Origin: Paenibacillus sp. FSL R5-0490
GTDB lineage: Bacteria > Bacillota > Bacilli > Bacillales > Cytobacillaceae
Length of the DNA stretch: 42,057 nucleotides
Assembly: GCF_001956215.1 (NCBI RefSeq)
Contig: NZ_MRTQ01000034.1
Coordinates: 1 to 42,057, forward strand
Direction: 5' to 3'
The translations under genes and the position numbers were made by a program. The notes beneath the pieces were generated by a model, which was given only the letters and a program-made list of their open reading frames with translations, ran no database searches and had not been told where the DNA came from. This document shows positions 15,749-25,263 of the stretch, piece after piece. Numbering within the stretch: position 1 is the first letter of the stretch; every line of letters begins with the position of its first letter.

Positions 15749-16846
15749 TTGAACCACCAGGAATATATGAAGTTAGCCATCAGTCTGGCAGCGGCAGCCA
15801 AAGGACAAACAAGTCCTAACCCGCAGGTGGGTGCGGTTGTTGTTAAAAATGGTGAAATTCTGGGGATGGGTGCTCACCTGAAAGCGGGAACTCCCCATGC
15901 AGAAGTCCATGCGATTGCTGCGGCTGGCGATGAGGTTAAAGGCGCTGATATTTATGTCACTCTTGAACCGTGCAGCCATTTTGGCAGGACTCCACCATGC
16001 GCAGACTTAATTATTAATTCAGGAATTAATAGGGTTTTTATTGCTTCTGCCGATCCAAATCCTCTGGTGTCAGGCAAAGGAATCCAAAGGATGCAGGATG
16101 CCGGTATTGACGTGGTGACCGGTTTATTGAAAGAGGAAGCAGATGCCTTAAACGAACCATTTTTCCATTTTATAAAAACAAAGACACCATACGTAACCAT
16201 TAAAGCAGCTTCATCGTTTGATGGGAAAACAGCTGCAAAAACCGGTGACAGCAAATGGATTACCTCTCCAGAATCCAGGCAGGATGTACACCGTCTACGG
16301 CATGAACATGACGCAATACTTACAGGTGTAAATACGATCATTCACGATAATCCCCTTTTAACCGCCAGGCTGCCCCAAGGCGGAAAAAATCCCATTCGAG
16401 TTGTTTTAGATACAAATCTCAGAATTCCGGCAGACGCAAATGTCATCCGAGATCAGTCAGTTAAGACCATCATCTTTACCGGCTGTGAAATAGATTCGAC
16501 AAAAGCAGAGGAAATAAGGAAGTATAAAACAGAAGTTTTTTCTTTTCCTGCTAATGAAGTGCCGATTAAAGAAGTATTAAAAAACTTAGGTGAAAGAAAC
16601 ATCATGACTTTATTTGTTGAAGGCGGGTCTGAGATCCATGCTTCATTTATTAAAGAAGGTTTCTTTCAGCAGATGATCCTCTATATGGCTCCTAAAATTA
16701 TTGGAGGCAATAAGGCGATTCCATTTATTGGCGGGGATGGTGCCGACTATGTAATAGACTCCCCTGTACTGGAATTCACAGAAATCAAAAGGATTGGCGG
16801 AGACCTTCGAATAACCGCAAAACCGCTGAGGGAGGCCAGGCAATAA
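15749..16846 (+). CDS. ribD: Riboflavin biosynthesis deaminase/reductase
   Basis: The 365-residue bifunctional enzyme has an N-terminal pyrimidine deaminase domain (residues ~1-145) with the zinc motif H-A-E-V-H (50-54) and P-C-S-H-F-G-R-T-P-P-C, and a C-terminal NADPH reductase domain (~150-360) with D-S-K-W-I-T-S and F-V-E-G-G-S. It deaminates and then reduces the GTP-derived pyrimidine intermediate. The start is TTG at 15749, supported by AAGGAGG 12 nt upstream and by the fit to RibD N-termini (x-E-Y-M-K-L-A). It overlaps ribE by one base. FMN riboswitch controlled. Confidence 0.96.
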   Translation: MNHQEYMKLAISLAAAAKGQTSPNPQVGAVVVKNGEILGMGAHLKAGTPHAEVHAIAAAGDEVKGADIYVTLEPCSHFGRTPPCADLIINSGINRVFIASADPNPLVSGKGIQRMQDAGIDVVTGLLKEEADALNEPFFHFIKTKTPYVTIKAASSFDGKTAAKTGDSKWITSPESRQDVHRLRHEHDAILTGVNTIIHDNPLLTARLPQGGKNPIRVVLDTNLRIPADANVIRDQSVKTIIFTGCEIDSTKAEEIRKYKTEVFSFPANEVPIKEVLKNLGERNIMTLFVEGGSEIHASFIKEGFFQQMILYMAPKIIGGNKAIPFIGGDGADYVIDSPVLEFTEIKRIGGDLRITAKPLREARQ

Positions 16847-17502
16847 TGTTTACAGGAATTATTGAGGAGCTTGGAACCGTAAAAAAAGTAGTCCAGCAAG
16901 GCAAGGCGATGAAACTGACGATTCAGGCCTCCAAAGTTTTATCAGATGTCCAATTGGGGGACAGCATTTCGGTAAATGGCGTGTGTCTCACGGTTACGGA
17001 ATTTGCAAAAAATGAATTTTCAGCAGATGTCATGCCTGAAACGTTCAAAAGTACTTCGCTTTCAGCCATTAAAGAACGAACAAAAGTCAATTTGGAAAGG
17101 GCGATGTCGGCAAATGGCCGTTTTGGCGGGCACTTTGTGACAGGGCATGTGGATGGTACAGGTCAGATCCTCAAAAAGACATCGAGTGAAAATGCTATTT
17201 ATATACAAATATCTGTGCCGGCTGCCTTAAGCCATTTGCTTATTATGAAAGGTTCTGTCGCTGTGGATGGGATTTCCCTGACTGTATTCGGCAATGAAGA
17301 CAATACCGTTACCGTCTCGATCATTCCCCACACAGCGAGTGAAACGGTACTAGGGTTCAAAACAGTTGGAGACATTGTCAATCTCGAGTTTGACATGCTT
17401 GCCAAATACCTATATTCCTTCATGAACAGGCAGCAGCAGGAGAACACACCGCCTAAAGAAGGAATATCAGAAGGATTCCTTAAGGAGAATGGCTTTTTAT
17501 AA
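16846..17502 (+). CDS. ribE: Riboflavin synthase alpha chain
   Basis: The 218-residue protein has two homologous lumazine-binding repeats (about 1-95 and 96-195), starting M-F-T-G-I-I-E-E-L-G-T-V, with G-D-S-I-S-V-N-G-V-C-L-T-V in the first and G-S-V-A-V-D-G-I-S-L-T-V in the second. It dismutates two 6,7-dimethyl-8-ribityllumazine molecules into riboflavin and the pyrimidine precursor. The start overlaps the ribD stop (TAATG), indicating translational coupling. The last ~20 residues beyond the second repeat are a variable tail. Confidence 0.96.
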   Translation: MFTGIIEELGTVKKVVQQGKAMKLTIQASKVLSDVQLGDSISVNGVCLTVTEFAKNEFSADVMPETFKSTSLSAIKERTKVNLERAMSANGRFGGHFVTGHVDGTGQILKKTSSENAIYIQISVPAALSHLLIMKGSVAVDGISLTVFGNEDNTVTVSIIPHTASETVLGFKTVGDIVNLEFDMLAKYLYSFMNRQQQENTPPKEGISEGFLKENGFL

Positions 17503-17527
17503 TTTGCAAAAGGAGGGGCAATAAACC

Positions 17528-18721
17528 ATGTTCAGTGAAATAAATGAGGCTTTGGAAGATTTAAAAGCAGGAAAAGTCATCATTGTCTGTGATGATGAAG
17601 ACAGGGAAAATGAAGGGGATTTCCTGGCAATCGCGGAATATGCGAAACCGGAAACCATCAACTTTATGGCCAAAGAAGGAAGAGGCCTGATTTGTACACC
17701 CATCACTGAGGAGCTGGCTGAAAAACTGGAACTGAATCCGATGGCAGAAGTCAATACTGACAGCCATGGAACAGCTTTCACAGTCAGTATTGATCATGTG
17801 AAAAGCACTACAGGCATAAGTGCTTTTGAGCGTGCTTTCACAATAAAAGAAATGCTCGAGGGTGACGCTAAGCCCTCAGATTTCTCCCGTCCGGGACATG
17901 TTTTTCCTTTAGTTGCAAAAAAAGGAGGAGTCCTTAGGAGGGCTGGCCATACTGAAGCGGCAGTTGACCTGGCTCGTCTTGCCGGTGCTGCACCTGCCGG
18001 GGTTATCTGTGAAATCATGAAAGATGATGGAACAATGGCGCGCGTAGATGACCTTGAAAAAGTGGCAGAAAAGTTTAACTTAAAAATGATCACGATTCAG
18101 CAATTGATCGAGTATCGACTGAAACATGACTCCATTGTAAAAAGAGAAGTGGAGATTCAGCTTCCAACAGAATTTGGAGATTTTAAAGCAGTAGGCTATA
18201 CAAACACTGTTGATGGAAAAGACCATGTTGCTCTTGTAAAAGGAGAAATTGATGAAAATGAACCCGTATTGCTTCGTGTTCATTCTGAGTGCCTGACCGG
18301 AGATGTATTCGGGTCTAACCGCTGTGACTGCGGACCCCAGCTTGAAGCAGCACTTGCACAGATTGAGACAGAAGGCCGGGGAATTCTTTTATACATGAGA
18401 CAGGAAGGACGCGGCATCGGCCTGATTAATAAATTGAAAGCCTATAAGCTTCAGGAAGAGGGATATGATACCGTTGAGGCAAATCATAAGCTCGGATTTA
18501 AGGACGATCTTCGCGACTATGGGGTAGGTGCACAAATCCTAAGGGATCTGGGGGTAAAAAAAATGCGCCTCCTAACCAATAATCCCCGCAAGATTGCAGG
18601 ATTAGGAGGTTATGGCCTGGAGGTAGCCGAACGGGTTCCTCTTCAAATGCCTGCCAAATCTGAAAATGAGAATTACTTAAAAACAAAGAAAACGAAACTT
18701 GGGCATTTATTACAATTTTAA
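17528..18721 (+). CDS. ribBA: Bifunctional DHBP synthase / GTP cyclohydrolase II
   Basis: The 397-residue fusion has an N-terminal 3,4-dihydroxy-2-butanone-4-phosphate synthase domain (~1-200; [11 protein letters not shown] at 22-32, R-P-G-H-V-F-P-L later) and a C-terminal GTP cyclohydrolase II domain (~205-397) with the zinc ligands in [18 protein letters not shown] and the substrate loop R-Q-E-G-R-G-I-G-L. It supplies both entry precursors of riboflavin, from ribulose-5-phosphate and GTP. The ribosome binding site AGGAGG lies 11 nt before ATG. Third gene of the rib operon. Confidence 0.97.
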   Translation: MFSEINEALEDLKAGKVIIVCDDEDRENEGDFLAIAEYAKPETINFMAKEGRGLICTPITEELAEKLELNPMAEVNTDSHGTAFTVSIDHVKSTTGISAFERAFTIKEMLEGDAKPSDFSRPGHVFPLVAKKGGVLRRAGHTEAAVDLARLAGAAPAGVICEIMKDDGTMARVDDLEKVAEKFNLKMITIQQLIEYRLKHDSIVKREVEIQLPTEFGDFKAVGYTNTVDGKDHVALVKGEIDENEPVLLRVHSECLTGDVFGSNRCDCGPQLEAALAQIETEGRGILLYMRQEGRGIGLINKLKAYKLQEEGYDTVEANHKLGFKDDLRDYGVGAQILRDLGVKKMRLLTNNPRKIAGLGGYGLEVAERVPLQMPAKSENENYLKTKKTKLGHLLQF

Positions 18722-18735
18722 GGGAGCGATTTGAG

Positions 18736-19212
18736 ATGAAAAAGGTAATCGAAGGACATTTAGTAGGAACAGGATTAAAAATGGCAATTGTCGTGTCGCG
18801 TTTTAATGAATTCATTACGGGCAAGCTTTTAAGCGGAGCGGAAGATGCACTTAAGCGCCATGGAGTGAGTGAAGAAGACGTGACAGTAGTATGGGTTCCT
18901 GGAGCATTCGAAATCCCGCTTGCAGCTAAAAAGCTATCCCAATCCGGAAAATATGATGCAGTTATTACACTTGGCACAGTAATCCGCGGAGCTACTCCAC
19001 ATTTTGATTATGTCAGCGGCGAAGTGGCAAAAGGAGTATCAGCGACAGCATTGCAGAGCGGTGTCCCTGTTATTTTCGGAGTTCTGACAACTGACACGAT
19101 TGAACAGGCTATTGAGCGTGCTGGCACTAAAGCAGGAAACAAAGGATGGGAAGCAGCTGTTGGAGCTATTGAAATGGGCAATCTGTATAGACAGTTAACA
19201 GATGGTGAATAA
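18736..19212 (+). CDS. ribH: 6,7-dimethyl-8-ribityllumazine synthase
   Basis: The 158-residue protein is the normal length for lumazine synthase and has its motifs: V-S-R-F-N-E-F-I (16-23), P-G-A-F-E-I-P (56-62), [14 protein letters not shown] (about 79-92) with the catalytic histidine, and G-V-L-T-T-D-T near 111. It condenses the ribitylamino pyrimidine with dihydroxybutanone phosphate and forms icosahedral capsids in Bacillus. Last gene of the rib operon, 14 bp after ribBA, with a terminator 54 nt downstream. Confidence 0.97.
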   Translation: MKKVIEGHLVGTGLKMAIVVSRFNEFITGKLLSGAEDALKRHGVSEEDVTVVWVPGAFEIPLAAKKLSQSGKYDAVITLGTVIRGATPHFDYVSGEVAKGVSATALQSGVPVIFGVLTTDTIEQAIERAGTKAGNKGWEAAVGAIEMGNLYRQLTDGE

Positions 19213-19266
19213 AGGTTTCATATCTTATTAAGTATGGTTGTTGGAAAGATAGGGAGCGGCATATCA

Positions 19267-19297
19267 AATCGGCGTGAGAATTCACGCTGATTTTTTT
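19267..19297 (+). terminator. Terminator of the rib operon
   Basis: AATCGGCGTGA pairs with TCACGCTGATT (one G-U) over a 4-nt loop and runs into seven T. Confidence 0.88.
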
Positions 19298-19331
19298 AAA
19301 AATAAATATGAGCAGACGTCTGACCTTTCTA

Positions 19332-19360
19332 TTGGCAGAATGAATTTTTTTTGATAAAAT
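19332..19360 (+). promoter_or_regulatory. Sigma-A promoter of the purine permease gene
   Basis: TTGGCA (19332-19337), a 17-bp spacer and TAAAAT (19355-19360). The ~75-nt leader that follows contains ACCCG/CGGGT pairing, but I do not see the conserved loops of a purine riboswitch. Confidence 0.75.
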
Positions 19361-19440
19361 ACTGCTTGTGGCTCACCCGTGTTTATATCTGCGGGGAGAG
19401 CGGGTAGGGAGAGGGCTAATTGAATAGATAGGTAGTATTT

Positions 19441-20739
19441 ATGAATAAGTGGTTTAACCGGCTTTTTCAGCTGAATTCAAATGGAACAACTGTTAAAAGG
19501 GAGGTTATGGCTGGGGCAATCGGCTTTTTTACGATTGTTTATATTATTGCAGTTAACTCTCTAATTCTCTCTGAAGCAGGAATACCTTTGGAAGCAGCTA
19601 TTTTTGCAACCATTATAACATCGGTTGTCGGCTGTTTGATTATGGGGTTTTGGGCAAATGTACCGATCCTCCTTGTGCCTGGAATGGGAATCAATGCTTT
19701 ATTCTCCTATACTATGGTCCAGTCCATGGGCTTATCCTGGCAGGAAGCATTGGCTGTAGTATTCATATCCGGTCTGATCTTTGTTTTCGTGGCTTTTTCG
19801 CGATTTGCACAGACATTAAGTGAATCGATTCCAAATTCACTGAAAGAAGCGATCACAGTGGGACTGGGGCTTTTCCTGATGCTGATTGGACTTGAAAAAG
19901 GCGGTATCGTTGAAAAAGGGACGAACTCCATTATTGCTTTAGGTGAGCTTGGCGACCCGCAAGTGCTTGCAACCATCTTAACGTTCCTGCTGGCCATCAT
20001 TTTATTCATGCGGAACGTACCTGGCAACTTTTTAATTACTGTTGTGGCAGGAACACTGATCGCATGGGCTTTTGGGCTGATAGATGTGCAGAAGACTGAT
20101 GAAAAGTCGTTCGCACTCTCTGATTATATGGAAGTATTTGGGGCAATGTCATTTGATAACTTGCTTTCCGTCACTTTTTGGATTGCCATTTTTTCTTTGA
20201 CAATGGTTCTGGTTTTTGAAAATATCGGATTAGTCCATGGTCATGTTGGTTTTATTAACAGGCCGGAACAGTTTAAGCGTGCTTTTCAGGCAAATTCTGT
20301 TTCAGCATTATTGTCCGGTATTTTTGGGACAAGCCCGACTGTTGCAACGGTTGAAAGTGCAGCAAGTATGGCTGCCGGGGGACGTACAGGATTGACAGCA
20401 GTTACAACCGGGATGCTGTTTGTGCTATCCGCATTCTTTATTCCTGTTATTAAGTTGATCCCCAACAGCGCGATTGCCCCTATTCTGATCATTATTGGCG
20501 GACTGATGCTTCAAAACATCCGCAATCTTGATTTAAAGGATATGAGCGAAAGCTTTCCGGCTATCTTTATCATTGCCATGATTCCGTTCACTTACAGTAT
20601 TGCGGACGGCATTGCCATTGGATTTATTCTTTATCCAATCTTAAAGATTTCGATAGGCAAAGCAAAGGAAGTTTCATTTGCTTTATATGTAATAGCTGCT
20701 TTGTTTTTATTCAACTTTGTTTTTCATGTGATTAGTTAA
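19441..20739 (+). CDS. pbuO: NCS2-type purine (guanine/hypoxanthine) permease, PbuG/PbuO/AzgA group
   Basis: The 432-residue protein has 12-14 hydrophobic segments. Group features are the N-terminal E-V-M-A-G-A-I-G-F-F-T-I-V-Y-I-I-A-V-N (about 21-39), P-I-L-L-V-P-G-M-G-I-N-A-L-F, and F-G-T-S-P-T-V-A-T-V-E-S-A-A-S (about 295-309), the signature of AzgA-type purine permeases. Length and the rib-proximal single-gene setting fit B. subtilis PbuO better than PbuG, but the choice is tentative. It imports purine bases by proton symport. The ribosome binding site is weak (ATAGGTAG). A terminator follows at 20750. Confidence 0.88.
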   Translation: MNKWFNRLFQLNSNGTTVKREVMAGAIGFFTIVYIIAVNSLILSEAGIPLEAAIFATIITSVVGCLIMGFWANVPILLVPGMGINALFSYTMVQSMGLSWQEALAVVFISGLIFVFVAFSRFAQTLSESIPNSLKEAITVGLGLFLMLIGLEKGGIVEKGTNSIIALGELGDPQVLATILTFLLAIILFMRNVPGNFLITVVAGTLIAWAFGLIDVQKTDEKSFALSDYMEVFGAMSFDNLLSVTFWIAIFSLTMVLVFENIGLVHGHVGFINRPEQFKRAFQANSVSALLSGIFGTSPTVATVESAASMAAGGRTGLTAVTTGMLFVLSAFFIPVIKLIPNSAIAPILIIIGGLMLQNIRNLDLKDMSESFPAIFIIAMIPFTYSIADGIAIGFILYPILKISIGKAKEVSFALYVIAALFLFNFVFHVIS

Positions 20740-20749
20740 TATAGATAAT

Positions 20750-20778
20750 GGGATGCCTTTATATGGGGCATCCTTTTT
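20750..20778 (+). terminator. Terminator after the purine permease gene
   Basis: GGATGCC pairs with GGCATCC around a short loop and is followed by TTTTTCTTTTT. Confidence 0.82.
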
Positions 20779-21008
20779 CTTTTTGTGGAAAACTGTTTTT
20801 CGCAAGGTTTGCTGCTTTATGTATATTCTTTGCTGAGTTGATTGGGGCGGAAATAAACGGACAACATTAATAGAAAAATACACTGCGAAAAAAGGAAAAT
20901 TCTAAATAAAATAAAAAAATTCTATATATTCAACAAGTTTCGACACGCGTAATAACTAACCTGAGTTAGAATAGGTCTATAGTAATAGGCGTTTTCGGAG
21001 GTATGTCA

Positions 21009-22253
21009 ATGGAAGTGTTTGTAGCAAGACAGCCGATTTTTAACTCTAAGGAAGAAGTGTTCGCTTATGAACTTCTCTATAGAAATAATCAGGTAAATGC
21101 ATTCCCTGATATAGACGAAGATCAGGCTACGGCTGAGGTTATTATTAATAGTTTTTTAAATATCGGTATTGATCAGCTATCTGATGGAAAACCGTGCTTT
21201 ATAAATTTCACGGAAAAATTGCTGAAGCTCAGGGTGCCTGCTTATTTCAGGCCTCGTGAAATTGTTGTCGAAATCCTTGAAACGGTGGAACCGAGCGCAG
21301 ATCTTGTCAGGATATGCAGGGATTTAAAGGAGCTTGGCTATCAGATAGCATTGGATGATTATGTATTCAATCTAACCAATCCATTTGCAAGACAATTGCT
21401 GAAATATGCAGACATCATTAAGGTGGATTTTCTTAACACCCCAAAGGATATGCGGGAAAAAATAGAAATGCTTGTTAACCAGCTTAAAATAAAAACAGTG
21501 GCTGAAAAGGTTGAGACCAGAGAGGAATACGAGGAAGCCAAAAGCAAGGGATATGATTATTTTCAGGGTTACTTTTTTGCGAAGCCTGTTATTATGTCTA
21601 CACATGATGTACCGGCATATTTTCAATCCTATTATGAGATGATTCAAAACCTGTCAAAAGAGGAGCCAAGTCTTGACCGCATAACCGAGTTAATAGAACG
21701 TGACATATCACTTTCTTATAAATTGCTGAGACTGATAAACTCACCGGCTTATCGTCCTAAGCAAAAGATAAATTCAATCCGGCAGGCCATCGTTCTCCTG
21801 GGTCTGATAGAACTTGAAAAATGGATCTATGTACTGGCAGTAAGGGAAAATATCGTTAAAAATTCTCAGATGGCTGAAGAGACCATCAGGTTATCAATGA
21901 CTCGCGCGAAAATGTGTGAGGAAATTGGCAGACTTCAAACGGGAAAAAGCGTTTCGTCAAGCTATTTTATGACAGGAATGTTTTCATTAATGGATTCATT
22001 GCTTAATATCCCGATGAAGCAAATTCTTGATGAGCTTCCCCTGCAGGATAATATTTGTGAAGCCCTCCGCGGAGAAAATAATAATCTTAAAGAGATACTA
22101 GATCTTGCTGTTGCAGTAGAGAAAGCACAATGGAGCAGCATCAGTGAAATGTGCGAGAAGCTGAATGTTGATGAAAAAACTATTTTTAGGATCTATGCAG
22201 AAGCATTAGCCTGGTCCAATCAGCTGCTGAACCCTGAAAAGATCACAAACTAA
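21009..22253 (+). CDS. yuxH: EAL-HDOD signalling protein, YuxH-like
   Basis: The ~414-residue protein has an N-terminal EAL-type domain (~1-200) and a C-terminal HDOD domain (~200-395, beginning I-T-E-L-I-E-R-D-I-S-L-S-Y-K-L-L-R-L-I-N-S). The EAL signature reads Y-E-L-L-Y-R and the DDFG loop D-D-Y-V, but the Glu, the F-I-N-F Asn, the E-I-L-E Glu, I-K-V-D Lys, A-E-K-V-E and Q-G-Y are present, so c-di-GMP binding or weak hydrolysis is possible. B. subtilis YuxH has the same architecture. The second ATG (21009) is chosen because GGAGGT abuts the first ATG (21003). Confidence 0.88.
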   Translation: MEVFVARQPIFNSKEEVFAYELLYRNNQVNAFPDIDEDQATAEVIINSFLNIGIDQLSDGKPCFINFTEKLLKLRVPAYFRPREIVVEILETVEPSADLVRICRDLKELGYQIALDDYVFNLTNPFARQLLKYADIIKVDFLNTPKDMREKIEMLVNQLKIKTVAEKVETREEYEEAKSKGYDYFQGYFFAKPVIMSTHDVPAYFQSYYEMIQNLSKEEPSLDRITELIERDISLSYKLLRLINSPAYRPKQKINSIRQAIVLLGLIELEKWIYVLAVRENIVKNSQMAEETIRLSMTRAKMCEEIGRLQTGKSVSSSYFMTGMFSLMDSLLNIPMKQILDELPLQDNICEALRGENNNLKEILDLAVAVEKAQWSSISEMCEKLNVDEKTIFRIYAEALAWSNQLLNPEKITN

Positions 22254-22379
22254 GGCCGCAAGGTTTGTAGAACTATATTCTCCGAGTCTATATAATATAG
22301 AAAACAATTATTGAATAATAAAAGCTTTTATGGCACTCTTATCTATAAGTTGAGTTACTAATGGTCTGGAGGTATTACA

Positions 22380-23363
22380 TTGAACATTGAATTATTGAAA
22401 TGTCATGGATCAGGAAATGATTTCTTTATTATAGATGAGATTTCCAATACGTATCATTTTACAGAAAATAATCGCGCTGAGCTTGCGAGAGCCATATGCG
22501 ACCGCAGCACTGAGCTGGGCTCCGATGGAATTCTTTTCGTATTAAAAAGCGAAAAAGCAGATGCCAGGATGCGTGTTTTTAATCCGGATGGATCTGAAGC
22601 CTCAATGTGCGGAAATGGATTGAGATGCGTTGCCCGTTATGTTTGTGAACTTCTTGGGCTGAAAGAAGCTATCATAGAGACCATGAAAGCTGATTTACAG
22701 GTGAAAAAGCAAGAAGACATCTTTGAGGACATTCCAACATACCTGGTTGAGATTTCACCTGTTTCATTTGACCTGAAGGATCTTCCTTTAGTTCTCGATA
22801 AAGATACTGTCATTAATGAAAAAGTCAGCGGAATATCAGAGGATTTGGATTTCACAGCCTTAGCAGTCCCTAATCCCCATTTTATTTCGATTGTGGAGAA
22901 GGAGCAAATAGCATCTGATCTGCAAAAAGATATCAGCGAATATTTGAACGGGCCGAATGAGTTTTTTCCTGATGGGGTAAATGTCAGCTTTGTGAAGCCA
23001 TTAAAACAAGGGCAGATTTATGTACGAACATTTGAACGGGGAGTCGGGTTTACCAATGCCTGCGGTACGGCCATGTCCGCCTCGACACTTGTCACTTGCA
23101 TGAATGGGCTGAATAAAATCGAAGAGCCTGTAGAGGTATATAATAATGGCGGAAAGGTGCGCTGTGTAGTCCATGAAGAGAACGGCAGGCAATCTATTGA
23201 CTTAATTGGAAATGCCAGCTATGTTTACCGCTGTGAAGCAGATATCAACATGGAAAACCCTGCAGAGTTTTCACTTTCCCCTAAAGAGGAATATACTGGA
23301 GAAATTAAGCAGTATGCTAAACTTCAGGAATATGCTCAGGCAGTACTTAATGAATGGTTGTAG
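22380..23363 (+). CDS. dapF: Diaminopimelate epimerase, C-terminally extended
   Basis: The protein has both catalytic cysteines of DapF in context: M-C-G-N-G-L-R-C (about 75-82) and T-N-A-C-G-T-A (about 224-230), plus the N-terminal K-C-H-G-S-G-N-D-F. It converts L,L- to meso-diaminopimelate for lysine and peptidoglycan. At 327 residues it is about 40 longer than the usual ~275-288; the surplus is a C-terminal tail after Y-V-Y-R-C-E. The start is TTG at 22380 with GGAGGT 6 nt upstream. Monocistronic; its terminator overlaps the ligD stop. Confidence 0.92.
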   Translation: MNIELLKCHGSGNDFFIIDEISNTYHFTENNRAELARAICDRSTELGSDGILFVLKSEKADARMRVFNPDGSEASMCGNGLRCVARYVCELLGLKEAIIETMKADLQVKKQEDIFEDIPTYLVEISPVSFDLKDLPLVLDKDTVINEKVSGISEDLDFTALAVPNPHFISIVEKEQIASDLQKDISEYLNGPNEFFPDGVNVSFVKPLKQGQIYVRTFERGVGFTNACGTAMSASTLVTCMNGLNKIEEPVEVYNNGGKVRCVVHEENGRQSIDLIGNASYVYRCEADINMENPAEFSLSPKEEYTGEIKQYAKLQEYAQAVLNEWL

Positions 23364-23391
23364 GATAAGGCATGGGGCCTTATCCTTTTTT
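23363..23391. terminator. Terminator after dapF, overlapping the end of ligD
   Basis: GGATAAGG pairs with CCTTATCC around a 7-nt loop and is followed by six T. The minus-strand stop codon of ligD (23380-23382) and its last codons lie inside this element. Confidence 0.85.
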
Positions 23392-25218
23392 ATTGTTCTG
23401 CTTTAAGAAGTCCAGCACTGGTGAAAAAGGCTGAATTTCCTTTGTTTGAAAATACGTGTTAAAAGGATCGCCATCGCTGTTGATTCTTTTGATCATATTG
23501 GTTATTTGAAATCTTTCCATGGACAGCTTTTCGCCAACTTCCTCCCAAAACAGCGGAGCGGCAACCGTAGCCGCTTCATTTCCTCTTGGTGAATAGGGGG
23601 CTATGATCGTCTTTCCTTCTGCATGCTGGATATAATCTACATAAAGCCGCCCGCCCCGGTTTTTCTTTAATCTTTCAATTGTAAAGGAATCCGGGTCTTT
23701 GTTTAGGAGATACTGGGCAATGAATTCTGTGAACAGCCGTGTATCATCAAAGGTATAAGTATTTTCCGGCAAAGGAATATAAACCTGCAATCCTTTATTG
23801 CCTGATGTTTTAACGAAGCTAATTAATTTCAGCTGATCAAGCACCTCTTTAATGTAAACAGCGGCTTTAATGGCCAGGGGAAAAGCGTCCCGGGAAGGCG
23901 GATCCAGATCAAAAACGATTTCACTTGGTCCGGAGCTTTCCAGCGTTTTGAACGGTATATGAAATTCAAAAGCAAGCTGGTTGCCAAGCCACAACAGTGT
24001 TTTTAAATGATTGCAGACTATATAATCAATACCTTCTGACATTTCGGTTTCTACAAAGCCTGGTGCGTATTCCGGGCAATTTTTCTGGTAGAAGGGTTCG
24101 CCAAAAATCCCATGGGGGTAGCGGATAACGGTTAAAAGCCTGTTTTTTAAAAAAGGCAGCATATAAGGTGCAATTTCTCTTAAAAAATGAATGTAATCAA
24201 TCTTTTGAATAGCCGGCGTTTTCCATAATGGTTTTTCCGGATGCGTGATTTCTATCTCGGGAGGCAGGTTTTTCTGCTGCTGTAAAAATTGATCATATGT
24301 GCAGGCATCAGGCTTCAAATCGAAACGAAACTGGTGAAAGTGCGGCTCCCGCATCTGCTCTTCATAGATCTCGAGATATTTAACATCCACACAGATCGCA
24401 GGTTCTACATATATGAATTGGCTGTTCTCGTCTGCTTTATTTTCTTTGATTATTTGAAATAAGGCTTGTTTTTCGTCCGGCTTCAAGCCAAAAAGAAACT
24501 GCCCGATTGTAATCACAGAATCTCCCTGGTAGACACCGGCATAAAAGTAGCCATTTGATTTTTCATAAGCAGTGATAAAGCAGGAAACGTATTTCCAGTT
24601 CTTAAATTTCAGCCATAAAGAGGATCTCTTTCCTTCTTCCCATTTATTCTTCTTCTGCTTTGCCACAATTCCTTCACCGTCATGAAGAACGATTTTTTCC
24701 CAAAGTTCGTTAAAACTTCGGTATGGAGGGATTAATTGTATCAGTCTGGAATCCTTCTCATCCGGTTTTAAAGGTAAATTACAATCTTTAAATAAGGCTT
24801 CAAGCTCTGCTTTTCTGGCGAAGTACTCTTTATTGGCAATTTTTCTGCCATTTATTATCAAAATGTCAAAAATAAGAAGACGGCAGGGAGCTGTTCTTGC
24901 TTTCTCAAGAATCTTTTTTTCAGATCTCATTCTGCCCCTGACCTGAATGGATCCAAAATGAGCTTTATAGGCATTCTCCAGCAAGACTAATTCTCCATCT
25001 AATATAAGTGGAAGGTATGGTTCGAATTTATCTTTGTGCTGTTCCAGGAAAGCTTTAATTTCCGGGAAAAGATTTAATAAAGGTTTATCGTTCCTGCTTG
25101 TCAGCGCAGGTTCCTTGTCCCAGTGCAAGATCGCTCTAAATCCATCATACTTTGCTTCAAACAGCCATTCCTTCTCATCCGGAACATCGAAAGTTAATGT
25201 AGGAAGCATAGGTCTCAT
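23380..25218 (-). CDS. ligD: DNA ligase D (ligase-polymerase), NHEJ
   Basis: The 612-residue protein has the Bacillus order: ATP-dependent ligase first (~1-290; nucleotidyl-lysine motif F-E-A-K-Y-D-G-F-R-A at 21-30, later D-G-E-G-I-V-A-K and L-W-L-K-F-K) and a primase-like polymerase second (~320-600; metal motif F-D-L-D-P-P, then S-G-N-K-G-L-Q-V). No phosphoesterase domain is present. The usual K-G-L-H-V histidine of the polymerase is Gln here. It fills and seals double-strand breaks with Ku, encoded divergently. The start ATG has GGAGG 8 nt upstream. Confidence 0.95.
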   Translation of the reverse strand: MRPMLPTLTFDVPDEKEWLFEAKYDGFRAILHWDKEPALTSRNDKPLLNLFPEIKAFLEQHKDKFEPYLPLILDGELVLLENAYKAHFGSIQVRGRMRSEKKILEKARTAPCRLLIFDILIINGRKIANKEYFARKAELEALFKDCNLPLKPDEKDSRLIQLIPPYRSFNELWEKIVLHDGEGIVAKQKKNKWEEGKRSSLWLKFKNWKYVSCFITAYEKSNGYFYAGVYQGDSVITIGQFLFGLKPDEKQALFQIIKENKADENSQFIYVEPAICVDVKYLEIYEEQMREPHFHQFRFDLKPDACTYDQFLQQQKNLPPEIEITHPEKPLWKTPAIQKIDYIHFLREIAPYMLPFLKNRLLTVIRYPHGIFGEPFYQKNCPEYAPGFVETEMSEGIDYIVCNHLKTLLWLGNQLAFEFHIPFKTLESSGPSEIVFDLDPPSRDAFPLAIKAAVYIKEVLDQLKLISFVKTSGNKGLQVYIPLPENTYTFDDTRLFTEFIAQYLLNKDPDSFTIERLKKNRGGRLYVDYIQHAEGKTIIAPYSPRGNEAATVAAPLFWEEVGEKLSMERFQITNMIKRINSDGDPFNTYFQTKEIQPFSPVLDFLKQNNKKG

Positions 25219-25263
25219 TCATTTGGCCTCCTTTGCAATCGTCATTATAGTTTTGTCATTTGC

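Noticed and set aside
15534..15752. Open frame across the FMN riboswitch and ribD leader
   Set aside because: It is read through conserved riboswitch and terminator sequence; no ribosome site; chance frame.
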